This document shows, in pieces, positions 40,882 to 48,942 of a stretch of 64,000 nt of DNA (positions are counted from its first letter, which is position 1; each line of letters begins with the position of its first letter). Where the stretch lies: contig NZ_JAAAPN010000015.1 of assembly GCF_009909205.1 (NCBI RefSeq), positions 35,230-99,229 on the forward strand, in the 5' to 3' direction. Source of the stretch: Aquabacterium fontiphilum. Its GTDB lineage: Bacteria; Pseudomonadota; Gammaproteobacteria; Burkholderiales; Burkholderiaceae_C. Under the pieces are notes generated by a model. It made no database searches and was not told the origin of the DNA. It worked only from the letters and a program-made list of their open reading frames with translations. The translations under genes and the position numbers were made by a program.

Positions 40882-40931
40882 TGCACCTCGGGAAAGCCCG
40901 CGCATGGGCGCCCACATGCAGGAGTGAACCG

Positions 40932-41144
40932 ATGTACATGAGCCCACAGGAACTGCAACGCCGCCACAGACAGCTTCGTCAGGCACTGGAACAGGCCTAT
41001 GCCCAGACTCCGTGGAACAGCCGCCAGATCGACCGCATTGCCGATGAACTCACGGAGACTGCGCGCGCGCTGGCCCGCCTTGAGATGCTGTCAGCCCGGC
41101 TGTCTCCCCCAGATCGACCAGAGCGGCGTGCTCACGCCACCTGA
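40932..41144 (+). CDS. Small helical hypothetical protein
   Basis: A 70-residue charged helical protein (SPQELQRRHRQLRQALEQAY, DRIADELTETARALARLE), probably a coiled coil, with no known family. AGGAG seven bases before the ATG and the strong promoter upstream support it as a gene. Its last 13 bases overlap the convergent P450 gene. Confidence 0.68.
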   Translation: MYMSPQELQRRHRQLRQALEQAYAQTPWNSRQIDRIADELTETARALARLEMLSARLSPPDRPERRAHAT

Positions 41145-42388
41145 ACCAGCCGTTCGTGCAGGGCCACATGCACCTGCTCAATCTCCATGCCCCCCACGGG
41201 AAGGGCCGGTAGCCGTTTGAGGTCAATGCGCAGGTTCTGCGGCGGCACGCTGTACTCGACCCAGGTGAGGAAACGGATGGCTGATTTCATGATCAGCACG
41301 GTGGGCGCCTCTCCGGGACAACGGTGTCCGTCCAAGTGCTGTCCGCCGCCTTGTGGAATGAACTGAAAGGCAGTGGGCTCCTGGCCCAGGAATCGTTCTG
41401 GCTGAAAAAGCTCGGGATGGCGCCAGACGCGGCTGTCATGGTTGGTGCCATACAAATCCAGCACGGCGCGCTGGCCCTTGCTGATCTGGAGACCTTCCCA
41501 CTGGAAGCTGCGCCGGGCCCGCGCCACAGCCATCGGAAAGAAGGGATAGTGTCGTCTGACCTCTTGCACGAAGGCATCGAGCATGCGTTCATCGTCGTCC
41601 TTCAGCCGGGCACGCCACTGAGGCCGCAAAGCCATCGCGTGCGCAGCGAATACCACGAACACGGCCACTGCAACCAACGGACGCAGCACATTGAGCAGCT
41701 CGACAGCCGCCAGCCGTGGCGACAGCAAGCGCCCCTGCTCGTCTTCCAGCAGTGAGAACATCGTCAGCCAGCTCGGTGAGGCCGTGGCAGGCTTGGCGCG
41801 GGCCTGGCGCACCACCTCCGTCAACCAGCGCTCGGCCCGATGCCGAGACCAACGGGCCCGCAGGTGCCGCCACCCAGGCGAGGCGGCATCGTCGTACATC
41901 GAGACGAGCCAGCGCGTGCACCGTGGCAGCATCTCGTCGCTCACCGAGATGCCGATCCAATTGCAGGCCGCCCGCGCCAGCACGGGTTGGACGGCCTGGT
42001 AAAGGCTGAAGCGGCCATGATGGGGCCACTGACGAGCGCATTGTGTCCAACCCAGTTCCAGCCAAGATGCCAGGGATGCCAGCGAAGCGGGCCCCATCAT
42101 CGACATGAACAGGGTTTTGCGGATGCGATGGGCGTGGCCGTCCAGTCCCTGGAGGGCCCCTTTACCAAACAGCGTCGCCTGCAGAGGCTCGGGCGCCGCG
42201 CCCCGTCTTTCGAAGTAGCGTGCATCGTAGAAGAGCTCTGCGGCGCGCGCGCCCGTCAGGCACAGCGTACGCCGGCCGAGCAGGCGGTCCTGGAAGCCAT
42301 CCACCTGGCGACGCCGACACTGCCGCGCAATGTAGCGGTAGGGGTCGGCCAGCAGATCCAGTGTGTGGTCGAACAGGAGCTTGGGCAT
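41132..42388 (-). CDS. Cytochrome P450, CYP152 fatty-acid peroxygenase type
   Basis: A 418-residue P450. The heme-binding stretch FIPQGGGQ...GHRCPGE puts the Cys ligand at 357. The helix-I region reads LLNVLRPLVAVAVFVVFAA with Arg236-Pro237 instead of the acid-alcohol pair; this Arg-Pro is the carboxylate-binding feature of CYP152 peroxygenases, and its distance to the Cys matches Bacillus P450-BSbeta. Gln80 stands where OleT has His and BSbeta has Gln, favouring hydroxylation over decarboxylation. It should use H2O2 to hydroxylate fatty acids. It is divergent from an oxidase subunit gene. The frame continues to 43018 only antisense to that gene. Confidence 0.88.
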   Translation of the reverse strand: MPKLLFDHTLDLLADPYRYIARQCRRRQVDGFQDRLLGRRTLCLTGARAAELFYDARYFERRGAAPEPLQATLFGKGALQGLDGHAHRIRKTLFMSMMGPASLASLASWLELGWTQCARQWPHHGRFSLYQAVQPVLARAACNWIGISVSDEMLPRCTRWLVSMYDDAASPGWRHLRARWSRHRAERWLTEVVRQARAKPATASPSWLTMFSLLEDEQGRLLSPRLAAVELLNVLRPLVAVAVFVVFAAHAMALRPQWRARLKDDDERMLDAFVQEVRRHYPFFPMAVARARRSFQWEGLQISKGQRAVLDLYGTNHDSRVWRHPELFQPERFLGQEPTAFQFIPQGGGQHLDGHRCPGEAPTVLIMKSAIRFLTWVEYSVPPQNLRIDLKRLPALPVGGMEIEQVHVALHERLVQVA

Positions 42389-42418
42389 CGTTGTTCCATC
42401 AGCGCATGGTGACAACCG

Positions 42419-42433
42419 GCAAATGCCGTGCCA
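42419..42433 (-). promoter_or_regulatory. Sigma54-type promoter for the P450 gene
   Basis: Minus-strand TGGCAC-GGCAT-TTGC is an almost exact consensus; predicted start near 42407 and a 19-base leader, supporting the ATG at 42388. Confidence 0.75.
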
Positions 42434-42446
42434 CGGCGATCGCAGC

Positions 42447-42461
42447 GGGCACCTGGCTTGC
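42447..42461 (+). promoter_or_regulatory. Sigma54-type promoter for the oxidase subunit I gene
   Basis: GGGCAC-CTGGC-TTGC; predicted start near 42473, leader about 36 bases. It is 13 bases from the divergent P450 promoter. Confidence 0.75.
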
Positions 42462-42508
42462 CAACCTCGCGCAGCCTGACCTCGCAGAGCTTGCCAACCG
42501 GAGCCCCC

Positions 42509-44158
42509 ATGTCCACCATCCTGACACCCAGTCCCTCTGCACCTGGCAGCCATGCGGACGATCATCACGTGCAGCATGGCTGGCGGCGCTGGCTGTACGC
42601 CACCAACCACAAGGACATCGGCACGCTCTACCTGCTGTTCAGCCTGAGCATGTTGATGGTCGGCGGGCTGCTGGCCATGCTGATCAGGCTGGAACTGTTT
42701 CAGCCTGGGCTGCAGTTCATCAACCCTGAGCTGTACAACCAGTTCACCACCATGCACGGCCTCATCATGGTGTTCGGCGCGGTGATGCCGGCCTTTGTGG
42801 GCTTGGCTAACTGGATGATTCCGCTGCAGATCGGGGCGTCGGACATGGCCTTTGCGCGCATGAACAACTTCAGCTTCTGGCTGATGCCGCCGGCGGCCAT
42901 CATCCTGGTGGGATCCTTCTTCATGCCAGGTGGCGCCACCAGCGCAGGGTGGACGCTGTACCCACCCTTGAGCATCCAGATGCAGCCTGGCATGGACGCC
43001 GCCATCTTTGCCATCCACCTGCTGGGGGCCTCATCGGTGATGGGGGCGATCAACATCATCGTGACGATTCTGAACATGCGCGCGCCGGGCATGAGTCTGA
43101 TGAAGATGCCCTTGTTCTGCTGGTCATGGCTGATCACGGCTTATCTGCTGATTGCCGTGATCCCGGTGCTGGCCGCAGCCATCACGATGATCCTGACAGA
43201 TCGCCACTTCGGCACGTCCTTCTTCAATGCCGCCGGCGGCGGTGATCCGGTGCTGTATCAGCACATCTTCTGGTTCTTCGGCCATCCCGAGGTCTACATC
43301 ATGATCCTGCCGGCCTTTGGCGTGGTCAGCCAGATCATCCAGGCGTTCTCGCGCAAGCGGCTATTCGGCTATGTCTCCATGGTCTACGCCATGGCCGCGA
43401 TCGGGGTGCTGTCTTTCATCGTCTGGGCCCACCACATGTTCGTCACCGGCATGGAGGTGACCGGCCAGCTCTTCTTCATGTATGCCACGATGATGGTGGC
43501 CATTCCCACCGGGGTGAAGGTGTTCAACTGGATCGCGACCATGTGGCGCGGGTCCATGACGTTCGAAACCCCCATGCTGTTTGCCGTGGGCTTCATCTTC
43601 GTGTTTTCGATCGGTGGGCTCAGCGGGGTGATCCTGTCGGTGGCACCGATCGACGTCCAGGTCCACGACACGTACTACGTGATCGCCCACTTTCATTACG
43701 TGCTGGTGGCCGGTTCGCTGTTCGCGTTGTTTGCCGCCTTCTACTACTGGGCGCCGAAGTGGAGCGGCGTCATGTACCACGAGCGACGTGGGCAGATCCA
43801 TTTCTGGCTGTCGATCATCAGCCTGAACGTGACCTTCTTTCCGATGCACTTTCTCGGGTTGGCTGGCATGCCACGGCGCTATGCTGACTACCCGATGCAG
43901 TTTGCCGACTTCAACGCACTCGCATCCATGTCGTCGTTCGTCTTCGGGCTGACGCAGGTGTACTTCCTGTTGTTCATCGTGTTGCCGGTCTTGCGCAAGC
44001 GCGGCGAACCCGCGCCGCAGCGCCCATGGGAGGGCGCCGAGGGCCTGGAGTGGGAGGTGCCTTCGCCGGCGCCGCACCACACCTTCGAACAGCCACCCCA
44101 GTTGGATGAGTCGGGCCACCGTCTGGCCACGCCCGTGGCGCCACAGGGAGGACACTGA
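42509..44158 (+). CDS. ctaD: Cytochrome c oxidase subunit I (aa3-type heme-copper oxidase)
   Basis: A 549-residue protein with twelve expected spans. Signatures: YATNHKDIGTLYLLFS, first heme ligand in FTTMHGLIMVF, copper ligand and Tyr in GHPEVYIMILPAFG, HHMFVTGM, the K-channel region AIPTGVKVFNWIATM and the heme His pair in HDTYYVIAHFHYVL. It would reduce oxygen and pump protons. Subunits II and III and assembly genes are absent from the neighbourhood; only a DUF2243 gene follows. It may be a second, conditionally made copy. GGAG precedes the ATG at 42509. Confidence 0.93.
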   Translation: MSTILTPSPSAPGSHADDHHVQHGWRRWLYATNHKDIGTLYLLFSLSMLMVGGLLAMLIRLELFQPGLQFINPELYNQFTTMHGLIMVFGAVMPAFVGLANWMIPLQIGASDMAFARMNNFSFWLMPPAAIILVGSFFMPGGATSAGWTLYPPLSIQMQPGMDAAIFAIHLLGASSVMGAINIIVTILNMRAPGMSLMKMPLFCWSWLITAYLLIAVIPVLAAAITMILTDRHFGTSFFNAAGGGDPVLYQHIFWFFGHPEVYIMILPAFGVVSQIIQAFSRKRLFGYVSMVYAMAAIGVLSFIVWAHHMFVTGMEVTGQLFFMYATMMVAIPTGVKVFNWIATMWRGSMTFETPMLFAVGFIFVFSIGGLSGVILSVAPIDVQVHDTYYVIAHFHYVLVAGSLFALFAAFYYWAPKWSGVMYHERRGQIHFWLSIISLNVTFFPMHFLGLAGMPRRYADYPMQFADFNALASMSSFVFGLTQVYFLLFIVLPVLRKRGEPAPQRPWEGAEGLEWEVPSPAPHHTFEQPPQLDESGHRLATPVAPQGGH

Positions 44159-44160
44159 GC

Positions 44161-44937
44161 ATGTCTGCACGACGCATGGGTACAGCGGCAGCGCTGCTGG
44201 GTTTCAGCCTGGGGGGCTTCTTCGATGGCATCGTGCTGCACCAGATCCTGCAGTGGCACCATGTACTGAGCGCGGTGCGCTCGGAGGCGTGGGCGACCGT
44301 AGAAGCGCAAATCCTGGCCGATGGGCTGTTTCACGCGGCCATGTACCTGATCGGCTTGCTGGGCCTGTACCTGCTGGTGAGCCGACACGGCTCGGTGTAT
44401 GCCCAGCGGACCTGGGCGATGTTTCTGCCGATGTTTCTGGTGGGCTTTGGCGTGTGGCACGCGGTCGATGCGGTGCTGATGCACTGGTGGCTGGGCCTGC
44501 ACCGGGTGCGCATGGATGTGCCCGAGCCACTGTGGTGGGATCTGGGGTGGCTGGCGGTGTTCGGGGCGCTGCCCCTGCTGCTGGCGCATGTGCTTTGGCG
44601 GCGCCGGCAGCACAGGGGCTTTGCAGGCTCGGCACTCACGGGATGGGCCGTGGCCTTGACTGTGGGGGCGGGCGTGGTCGCGGGCTGGCCCAATGGGGGC
44701 GACACGGCCACCGTGATCTTGCGTCCGGACATCAGCGCGGCACAATGGCTGCAAGCCTTACCGGCTCATGAGGCGCGCATCCTGGGCAGTGACCCAGGCC
44801 AACGGGTCTGGGTGTTGAAACTGGCGCCCGAGGCGCGTCGCCATGGCCTGTACCGCCACGGCGCCATGCTGGTGAGCGGGACGCTGCTACCGGCTGGGTG
44901 CGCCAGCCTGGCGCCGCAAGCGGCACTGCGCCCTTGA
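44161..44937 (+). CDS. DUF2243 membrane protein
   Basis: A 258-residue protein. The first ~185 residues hold about five membrane spans with the family start LLGFSLGGFFDGIVLHQILQ and conserved His residues (WHAVDAVLMHWW). Residues ~190-250 form a soluble tail. DUF2243 genes often sit beside cytochrome oxidase genes, and here the start is two bases after the subunit I stop, so it may help assemble or complete the oxidase. The His-rich membrane part could bind metal or heme; this is inference. Confidence 0.85.
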   Translation: MSARRMGTAAALLGFSLGGFFDGIVLHQILQWHHVLSAVRSEAWATVEAQILADGLFHAAMYLIGLLGLYLLVSRHGSVYAQRTWAMFLPMFLVGFGVWHAVDAVLMHWWLGLHRVRMDVPEPLWWDLGWLAVFGALPLLLAHVLWRRRQHRGFAGSALTGWAVALTVGAGVVAGWPNGGDTATVILRPDISAAQWLQALPAHEARILGSDPGQRVWVLKLAPEARRHGLYRHGAMLVSGTLLPAGCASLAPQAALRP

Positions 44938-44943
44938 CAGGCG

Positions 44944-44968
44944 CAATTAACTGGAAAGCAGTTAATTG
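44944..44968. promoter_or_regulatory. Perfect inverted repeat, probable HipB operator
   Basis: CAATTAACTG-GAAAG-CAGTTAATTG is a perfect 10-base inverted repeat with a five-base spacer. It is AT-rich against a GC-rich background and overlaps the -35 box of the hipBA promoter, so it is well placed for autorepression by a dimeric HipB. Confidence 0.8.
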
Positions 44969-44994
44969 ACTTTTACCATCTATACAAATAAAAT
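44966..44994 (+). promoter_or_regulatory. Sigma70-type promoter of hipBA
   Basis: TTGACT at 44966-44971 and TAAAAT at 44989-44994 with 17 bases between them. The start would lie near 45001, some 20 bases before the hipB ATG. It is the clearest housekeeping promoter in the window. Confidence 0.72.
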
Positions 44995-45021
44995 GGTTTT
45001 ACCTGTTCCTCGGGTCAAACC

Positions 45022-45297
45022 ATGCACGCTTCCCTGCTTCCTCTGCTGACGGCTGCGCAACTCGGCCCCACCCTGGTGTCGGCGCGCAAGGCCCGTCGCA
45101 TCAGCCAGGCGGCCCTGGCCGAACGCATCGGGCTCAGTCAGAGCCGCGTCTCGTATCTTGAGCTGCACCCTGGTGACCTGAGCGTCGACCAGCTGATGGC
45201 CTGGTGTGCCGCGCTGGGTCTGGAGCTGACAGTGGGCGCACGCGAGGCCGCCCACACTGGCTCGGCCGGTACGGTGGCCGACACGCCCGCCTGGTGA
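45022..45297 (+). CDS. hipB: HipB-like antitoxin and repressor
   Basis: A 91-residue protein with a Cro/CI-type helix-turn-helix at ~20-70 (RKARRISQAALAERIGLSQS, RVSYLELHPGDLSVDQLMAW). The Ala/Gly/Thr-rich tail may be flexible. It should neutralise HipA and bind the inverted repeat just upstream. No strong ribosome site is seen before the ATG. The toxin gene follows after one base. Confidence 0.88.
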   Translation: MHASLLPLLTAAQLGPTLVSARKARRISQAALAERIGLSQSRVSYLELHPGDLSVDQLMAWCAALGLELTVGAREAAHTGSAGTVADTPAW

Positions 45298-45298
45298 C

Positions 45299-46639
45299 AT
45301 GGGGCGCCCCTCACACAGCCGCAGCCTGGGCATCTGGGCCAATGGCGTGCGCGTGGGTCGCTGGACGCTCACCGGGCGCGGTGACGCCGAGTTGCAGTAC
45401 GACCCGGTCTGGGTGAACAGTGACATCGGGCGGCCCCTGTCGTTGTCGCTGCCGTTCACGCTCGAAAACAGCCCGCTCAAGGGCCCGCGGGTGCTGCATT
45501 ACTTCGACAACCTGCTGCCCGACAGCGAGGCCATCCGCCGGCGTGTGGCCGAGCGACATCGAACTGGCTCCATCCATGCGTTCGACCTGCTCAAGGCCAT
45601 CGGCCGAGACTGCGTGGGCGCCGTGCAGTTACTCGACGACGATGCGCCCCCACCCGTCGTGAACCGCGTCGAGGCCACACCGCTGAGCGAAGCCGAGATC
45701 GCGCAGCACCTGGTCGATGCGGTGCGCACACCCGCCATGCTGGGGCTGCGGCCGGAAGACGACTTCCGCATCTCGCTGGCAGGCGCGCAAGAGAAGACGG
45801 CGCTGCTGTGGTGGCAAGGTCGCTGGCAGCGGCCACATGGCAGCACGCCCACCACCCACATCCTCAAGCTGCCGATGGGGCTGGTGGGTGGACGCGGCGC
45901 CGACTTCAGCACCTCGGTCGACAACGAGTGGCTGTGTCTGCAGATTCTGCAAGCCTATGGGCTGCCGGTGGCCCAGGCAGAGATCGCCACCTTCGGCGCG
46001 CAGCGGGTGCTCGTGGTCGAGCGCTTTGATCGGCGGCTGGCCCCGACGGGCGACTGGCTCATGCGCCTGCCGCAGGAAGATTTTTGCCAGGTGATGGGCC
46101 TGTCACCCTGGCAGAAGTACGAAAGCGACGGTGGGCCCGGCCTGAGCCACCTGTGCACCACGCTGCGCCAATCGGTGAACGCCGAGGCCGATGTGCGCAC
46201 GGTGCTGATGGCGCAGTTGCTGTTCTGGCTGCTGCGCGCGCCCGATGGTCACGCCAAGAACTTCAGCATTCAGCTTTTGCCGCGGGGGCGCTTCCAGCTC
46301 ACACGGCTGTACGACGTGATGTCGGCCTATCCGGTGATGGGCGCAGGCGCGGGCCAATGGTCGGTGCACGACATCCGCCTGGCCATGGCCGTGATGGGCC
46401 GCAACCGCCACTACCGCATGCACGAGATCCAGCGCCGTCACTTCAACCACACAGCACGCAAGCTGGGGCTGGCCGAAGGTGCCGAGCCGCTGATCGCATA
46501 CGTGCTGGCCGACACCCCGCGCGTGATCGACGCCGTGCAGCAGCGGCTGCCTGACGGCTTTCATGCCGAGGTGGCCGAGCGGATTCTGGGTGGCTTGAAG
46601 CAGGCCGTGGCTGCGCTGGAGCGCATGCCCGCTGAGTGA
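45299..46639 (+). CDS. hipA: HipA-like serine/threonine kinase toxin
   Basis: A 446-residue kinase. The N-terminal domain has GRPLSLSLP, LLPDSEAIRRRVAERH and FDLLKAIGRDCVGAVQL. The kinase core has the P-loop GAQEKTALL (161-169), ATP-lysine region HILKLPMG, VVERFDRR, and the catalytic loop PDGHAKNFS with Asp316 and Asn321, then YDVMSAYPV. In E. coli HipA phosphorylates glutamyl-tRNA synthetase and causes dormancy. All catalytic residues are present, so it should be active. Confidence 0.92.
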   Translation: MGRPSHSRSLGIWANGVRVGRWTLTGRGDAELQYDPVWVNSDIGRPLSLSLPFTLENSPLKGPRVLHYFDNLLPDSEAIRRRVAERHRTGSIHAFDLLKAIGRDCVGAVQLLDDDAPPPVVNRVEATPLSEAEIAQHLVDAVRTPAMLGLRPEDDFRISLAGAQEKTALLWWQGRWQRPHGSTPTTHILKLPMGLVGGRGADFSTSVDNEWLCLQILQAYGLPVAQAEIATFGAQRVLVVERFDRRLAPTGDWLMRLPQEDFCQVMGLSPWQKYESDGGPGLSHLCTTLRQSVNAEADVRTVLMAQLLFWLLRAPDGHAKNFSIQLLPRGRFQLTRLYDVMSAYPVMGAGAGQWSVHDIRLAMAVMGRNRHYRMHEIQRRHFNHTARKLGLAEGAEPLIAYVLADTPRVIDAVQQRLPDGFHAEVAERILGGLKQAVAALERMPAE

Positions 46640-46663
46640 GGCGGCTGCCTGACGCGCCGGCAC

Positions 46664-48193
46664 TCAGGTTCCGCAGAAGGTCTGGTAGCAGGCTGTGACG
46701 GCGGCTGGGGCGGGCTCGCCATAGGGGGCCAACTCGGGTGTCTCGAGATACGGTGTGCGCAGCGCGGCGAGCAGGCGCTCGAAGGGGGCGAGGTTGCCAT
46801 CGTTGGTGGCGGCAGCCAACGCGTCTTCCACGTGGTGGTTGCGCGGGATCACGTAAGGGTTGCGCTGGCGCATCTGGCCGGCGCGGGCCACGCGGGCCAT
46901 GTCGTCGGTCGACTCCAGCGCCAGCCGCGCCTGCCAGCGCGTCAGCCAGGCATCCCATGCCTCAGGCTCGCGGCCCAAGGCCCGCAGGGGCTGAGCCTGG
47001 CCCTCGGCCGCATCGGCCAGACGCCGCCAGGCCAGCGTGAAATCCGCTTCCTGCTGGCGCAGCAGATCCAGCCAGGCATCGGCCAGTTCGGCATCGGCCG
47101 CATCCTGCTCGGGGCCCAGGCTGCTCAAGCCCAGCTTGGCTTGCAGGCCGCGAACCTGCGCCGCCTGATACCACTCGGGGAAGGCTTCAATCACCGCCGT
47201 GACCTGCTCGATTGCGCGGTTGATGTGGGGCTCGGTCAGGTCCTCGGCGATCACCGGCAGCAAGGCCTCGGCCAGCCGCGCCAAGTTCCATTGGGCGATG
47301 GCCGGCTGGTTGCCATAGGCGTAGCGCCCGCCTTGATCGATCGAGCTGAAGACGGTCTGCGGGTTGTAGGCCTCCATGAAGGCGCAGGGGCCGTAGTCGA
47401 TCGTCTCGCCCGACAGCGTCATGTTGTCGGTGTTCATCACACCATGGATGAAGCCCACGTTCATCCACTGCGAGATCAGCACGGCCTGACGCCGGGCCAC
47501 GCGTTGCAGCAGATCCAGGTAGCGGGTGGGCTCGCCCACCAGATCGGGGTCGTGGCGGGCGATGGCGTAATCGGCCACTTTGCGCAGGTGGTCGTACTCG
47601 CGGCGCACGGCAAAGTACTCCATCGTGCCCACACGCAAGTGGCTGGCGGCCACGCGGGTCAACACGGCGCCAGGCATGGCCCGCTCGCGGTATACCTGCT
47701 CACCTGTGCCGGCCACAGCCAGCGCACGGGTGGTGGGAATGCCCAGGGCATGCATGGCCTCGCCGATCAGTACCTCACGCAGCATGGGCCCGACGGCGGC
47801 CTTGCCATCGCCCCCGCGCGAGAACGGCGTGGCGCCCGAGCCCTTGAACGCGATGTCACGCCGCACGCCATGGCGATCCACGACTTCGCCGAGCAAGAGC
47901 GCGCGGCCATCGCCCAGCCGGGGCGACAGGCGCCCGAACTGGTGGCCCGCATAGGCTTGCGCCACGGGCTGGGCGCCAGCAGGCAGCAGGTTGCCCGCCC
48001 ACAAAGCCGCGCCTTGCGCGGTCTGCAAGGCGGCCACATCCAGGCCCAGCTCATCGGCCAGCGTGTCGTTGAAGAACAGCAGCGAGGGTGTCGGCACCAC
48101 GGCCGGCTGCCACGGCACGCAGCAGTCACTCAGCTCGCGCGCGTAGCTGTTGTCGAACTGAAAGCCAAACGCCTGGGTCATGGCGGCACTCAT
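46664..48193 (-). CDS. selO: Protein adenylyltransferase SelO (YdiU family)
   Basis: A 509-residue pseudokinase-fold enzyme that transfers AMP to proteins in redox stress. Typical motifs are AYAGHQFGRLSPRLGDGRAL, DIAFKGSGATPFSRGGDGKA, GIPTTRAL, GFIHGVMNTDNM, DYGPCAFME and a late QRNPYVIPRNHHVE. The C-terminus ends YQTFCGT, keeping the penultimate-region Cys of many bacterial members. I use the ATG at 48193; the frame is open to 48280 and an ATG four codons later is also possible. Confidence 0.92.
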   Translation of the reverse strand: MSAAMTQAFGFQFDNSYARELSDCCVPWQPAVVPTPSLLFFNDTLADELGLDVAALQTAQGAALWAGNLLPAGAQPVAQAYAGHQFGRLSPRLGDGRALLLGEVVDRHGVRRDIAFKGSGATPFSRGGDGKAAVGPMLREVLIGEAMHALGIPTTRALAVAGTGEQVYRERAMPGAVLTRVAASHLRVGTMEYFAVRREYDHLRKVADYAIARHDPDLVGEPTRYLDLLQRVARRQAVLISQWMNVGFIHGVMNTDNMTLSGETIDYGPCAFMEAYNPQTVFSSIDQGGRYAYGNQPAIAQWNLARLAEALLPVIAEDLTEPHINRAIEQVTAVIEAFPEWYQAAQVRGLQAKLGLSSLGPEQDAADAELADAWLDLLRQQEADFTLAWRRLADAAEGQAQPLRALGREPEAWDAWLTRWQARLALESTDDMARVARAGQMRQRNPYVIPRNHHVEDALAAATNDGNLAPFERLLAALRTPYLETPELAPYGEPAPAAVTACYQTFCGT

Positions 48194-48289
48194 GTGGGGT
48201 GAAACTGCCTCGATGTTGCCTGCAGCGGCGCATGTCTGCCAGGCGGGCGGCGGGTGTCCTTGGGTAGGGCAGGGGTTCAAGACGGGCGT

Positions 48290-48892
48290 TCAAGCGGGGC
48301 TGACGAACCCCTCGGCCATGCGCGCCTCCAGCCGCTGCCGCACCGTCGGCCATTCCGGCGCGGTGATGCTGAAGATGACCGAGTTGCGCACGAAGCCATC
48401 GCGCATGACCATGTGGTGGCGCAGGATGCCTTCCTGTTGTGCCCCGATGCGCTGAATGGCCTTGCGAGAGACCGCGTTGCGCTCGTCGGTCAGCAGCTCC
48501 ACCCGGTTGCAACCCCAGCTTTCGAATGCATGGCACAGCATCAGATACTTGGCCTCGGTGTTGATGTGGGTGCGCTGGCTGGATGCCGCGAGGAAGGTGG
48601 CCCCGATCTCCACCCGCCGGTGCGCGGCCTCGATGCAGCGAAAGCGCGTGCTGCCCACAATCCGACCGGATGCCAGATCGACTGTGGCAAAGGCCAGCTC
48701 CTTGCCGGCGGCACGGGCCGCGTCGGCCTGGACCAGGAACTCCGGCAGATCCCGAGGGTGGGGCACGAAGGTGACGGGCAATTCCCACAACCGGCCATCC
48801 TCGATGGCCGCTGCAAGACCGGGCAGATGCGAGGCGTTCAGCGGCTCGAGCCGAACCTGTTTCCCTGTGAGCGTGATGTTGTCAATGTGCAT
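48290..48892 (-). CDS. GNAT N-acetyltransferase
   Basis: A 200-residue RimJ/RimL-like acetyltransferase. It starts NITLTGKQVRLEPLNASHLP, with strands FATVDLASGRIVGSTRF, VEIGATFL and a late CNRVELLTDERNAVSRKAIQ, followed by GAQQEGILR that binds acetyl-CoA in this subgroup. It would acetylate an amine on a protein or small molecule. The ATG at 48892 is chosen over 48916 because family members begin there. Sits alone between selO and the NAD(P)HX dehydratase gene. Confidence 0.87.
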   Translation of the reverse strand: MHIDNITLTGKQVRLEPLNASHLPGLAAAIEDGRLWELPVTFVPHPRDLPEFLVQADAARAAGKELAFATVDLASGRIVGSTRFRCIEAAHRRVEIGATFLAASSQRTHINTEAKYLMLCHAFESWGCNRVELLTDERNAVSRKAIQRIGAQQEGILRHHMVMRDGFVRNSVIFSITAPEWPTVRQRLEARMAEGFVSPA

Positions 48893-48942
48893 GGCGCAGG
48901 TCTGTGGTTTGACCACAGCCTAGCAAACCTGCGCGCTGGCCT

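Noticed and set aside
42389..43018. N-terminal extension of the P450 frame
   Set aside because: Antisense to the oxidase subunit I gene and beyond the predicted P450 transcript start; the 418-residue form equals known CYP152 length.
46832..48202. A 456-codon plus-strand frame opposite selO
   Set aside because: Shadow of a well conserved gene; no recognisable domain and unnatural composition.
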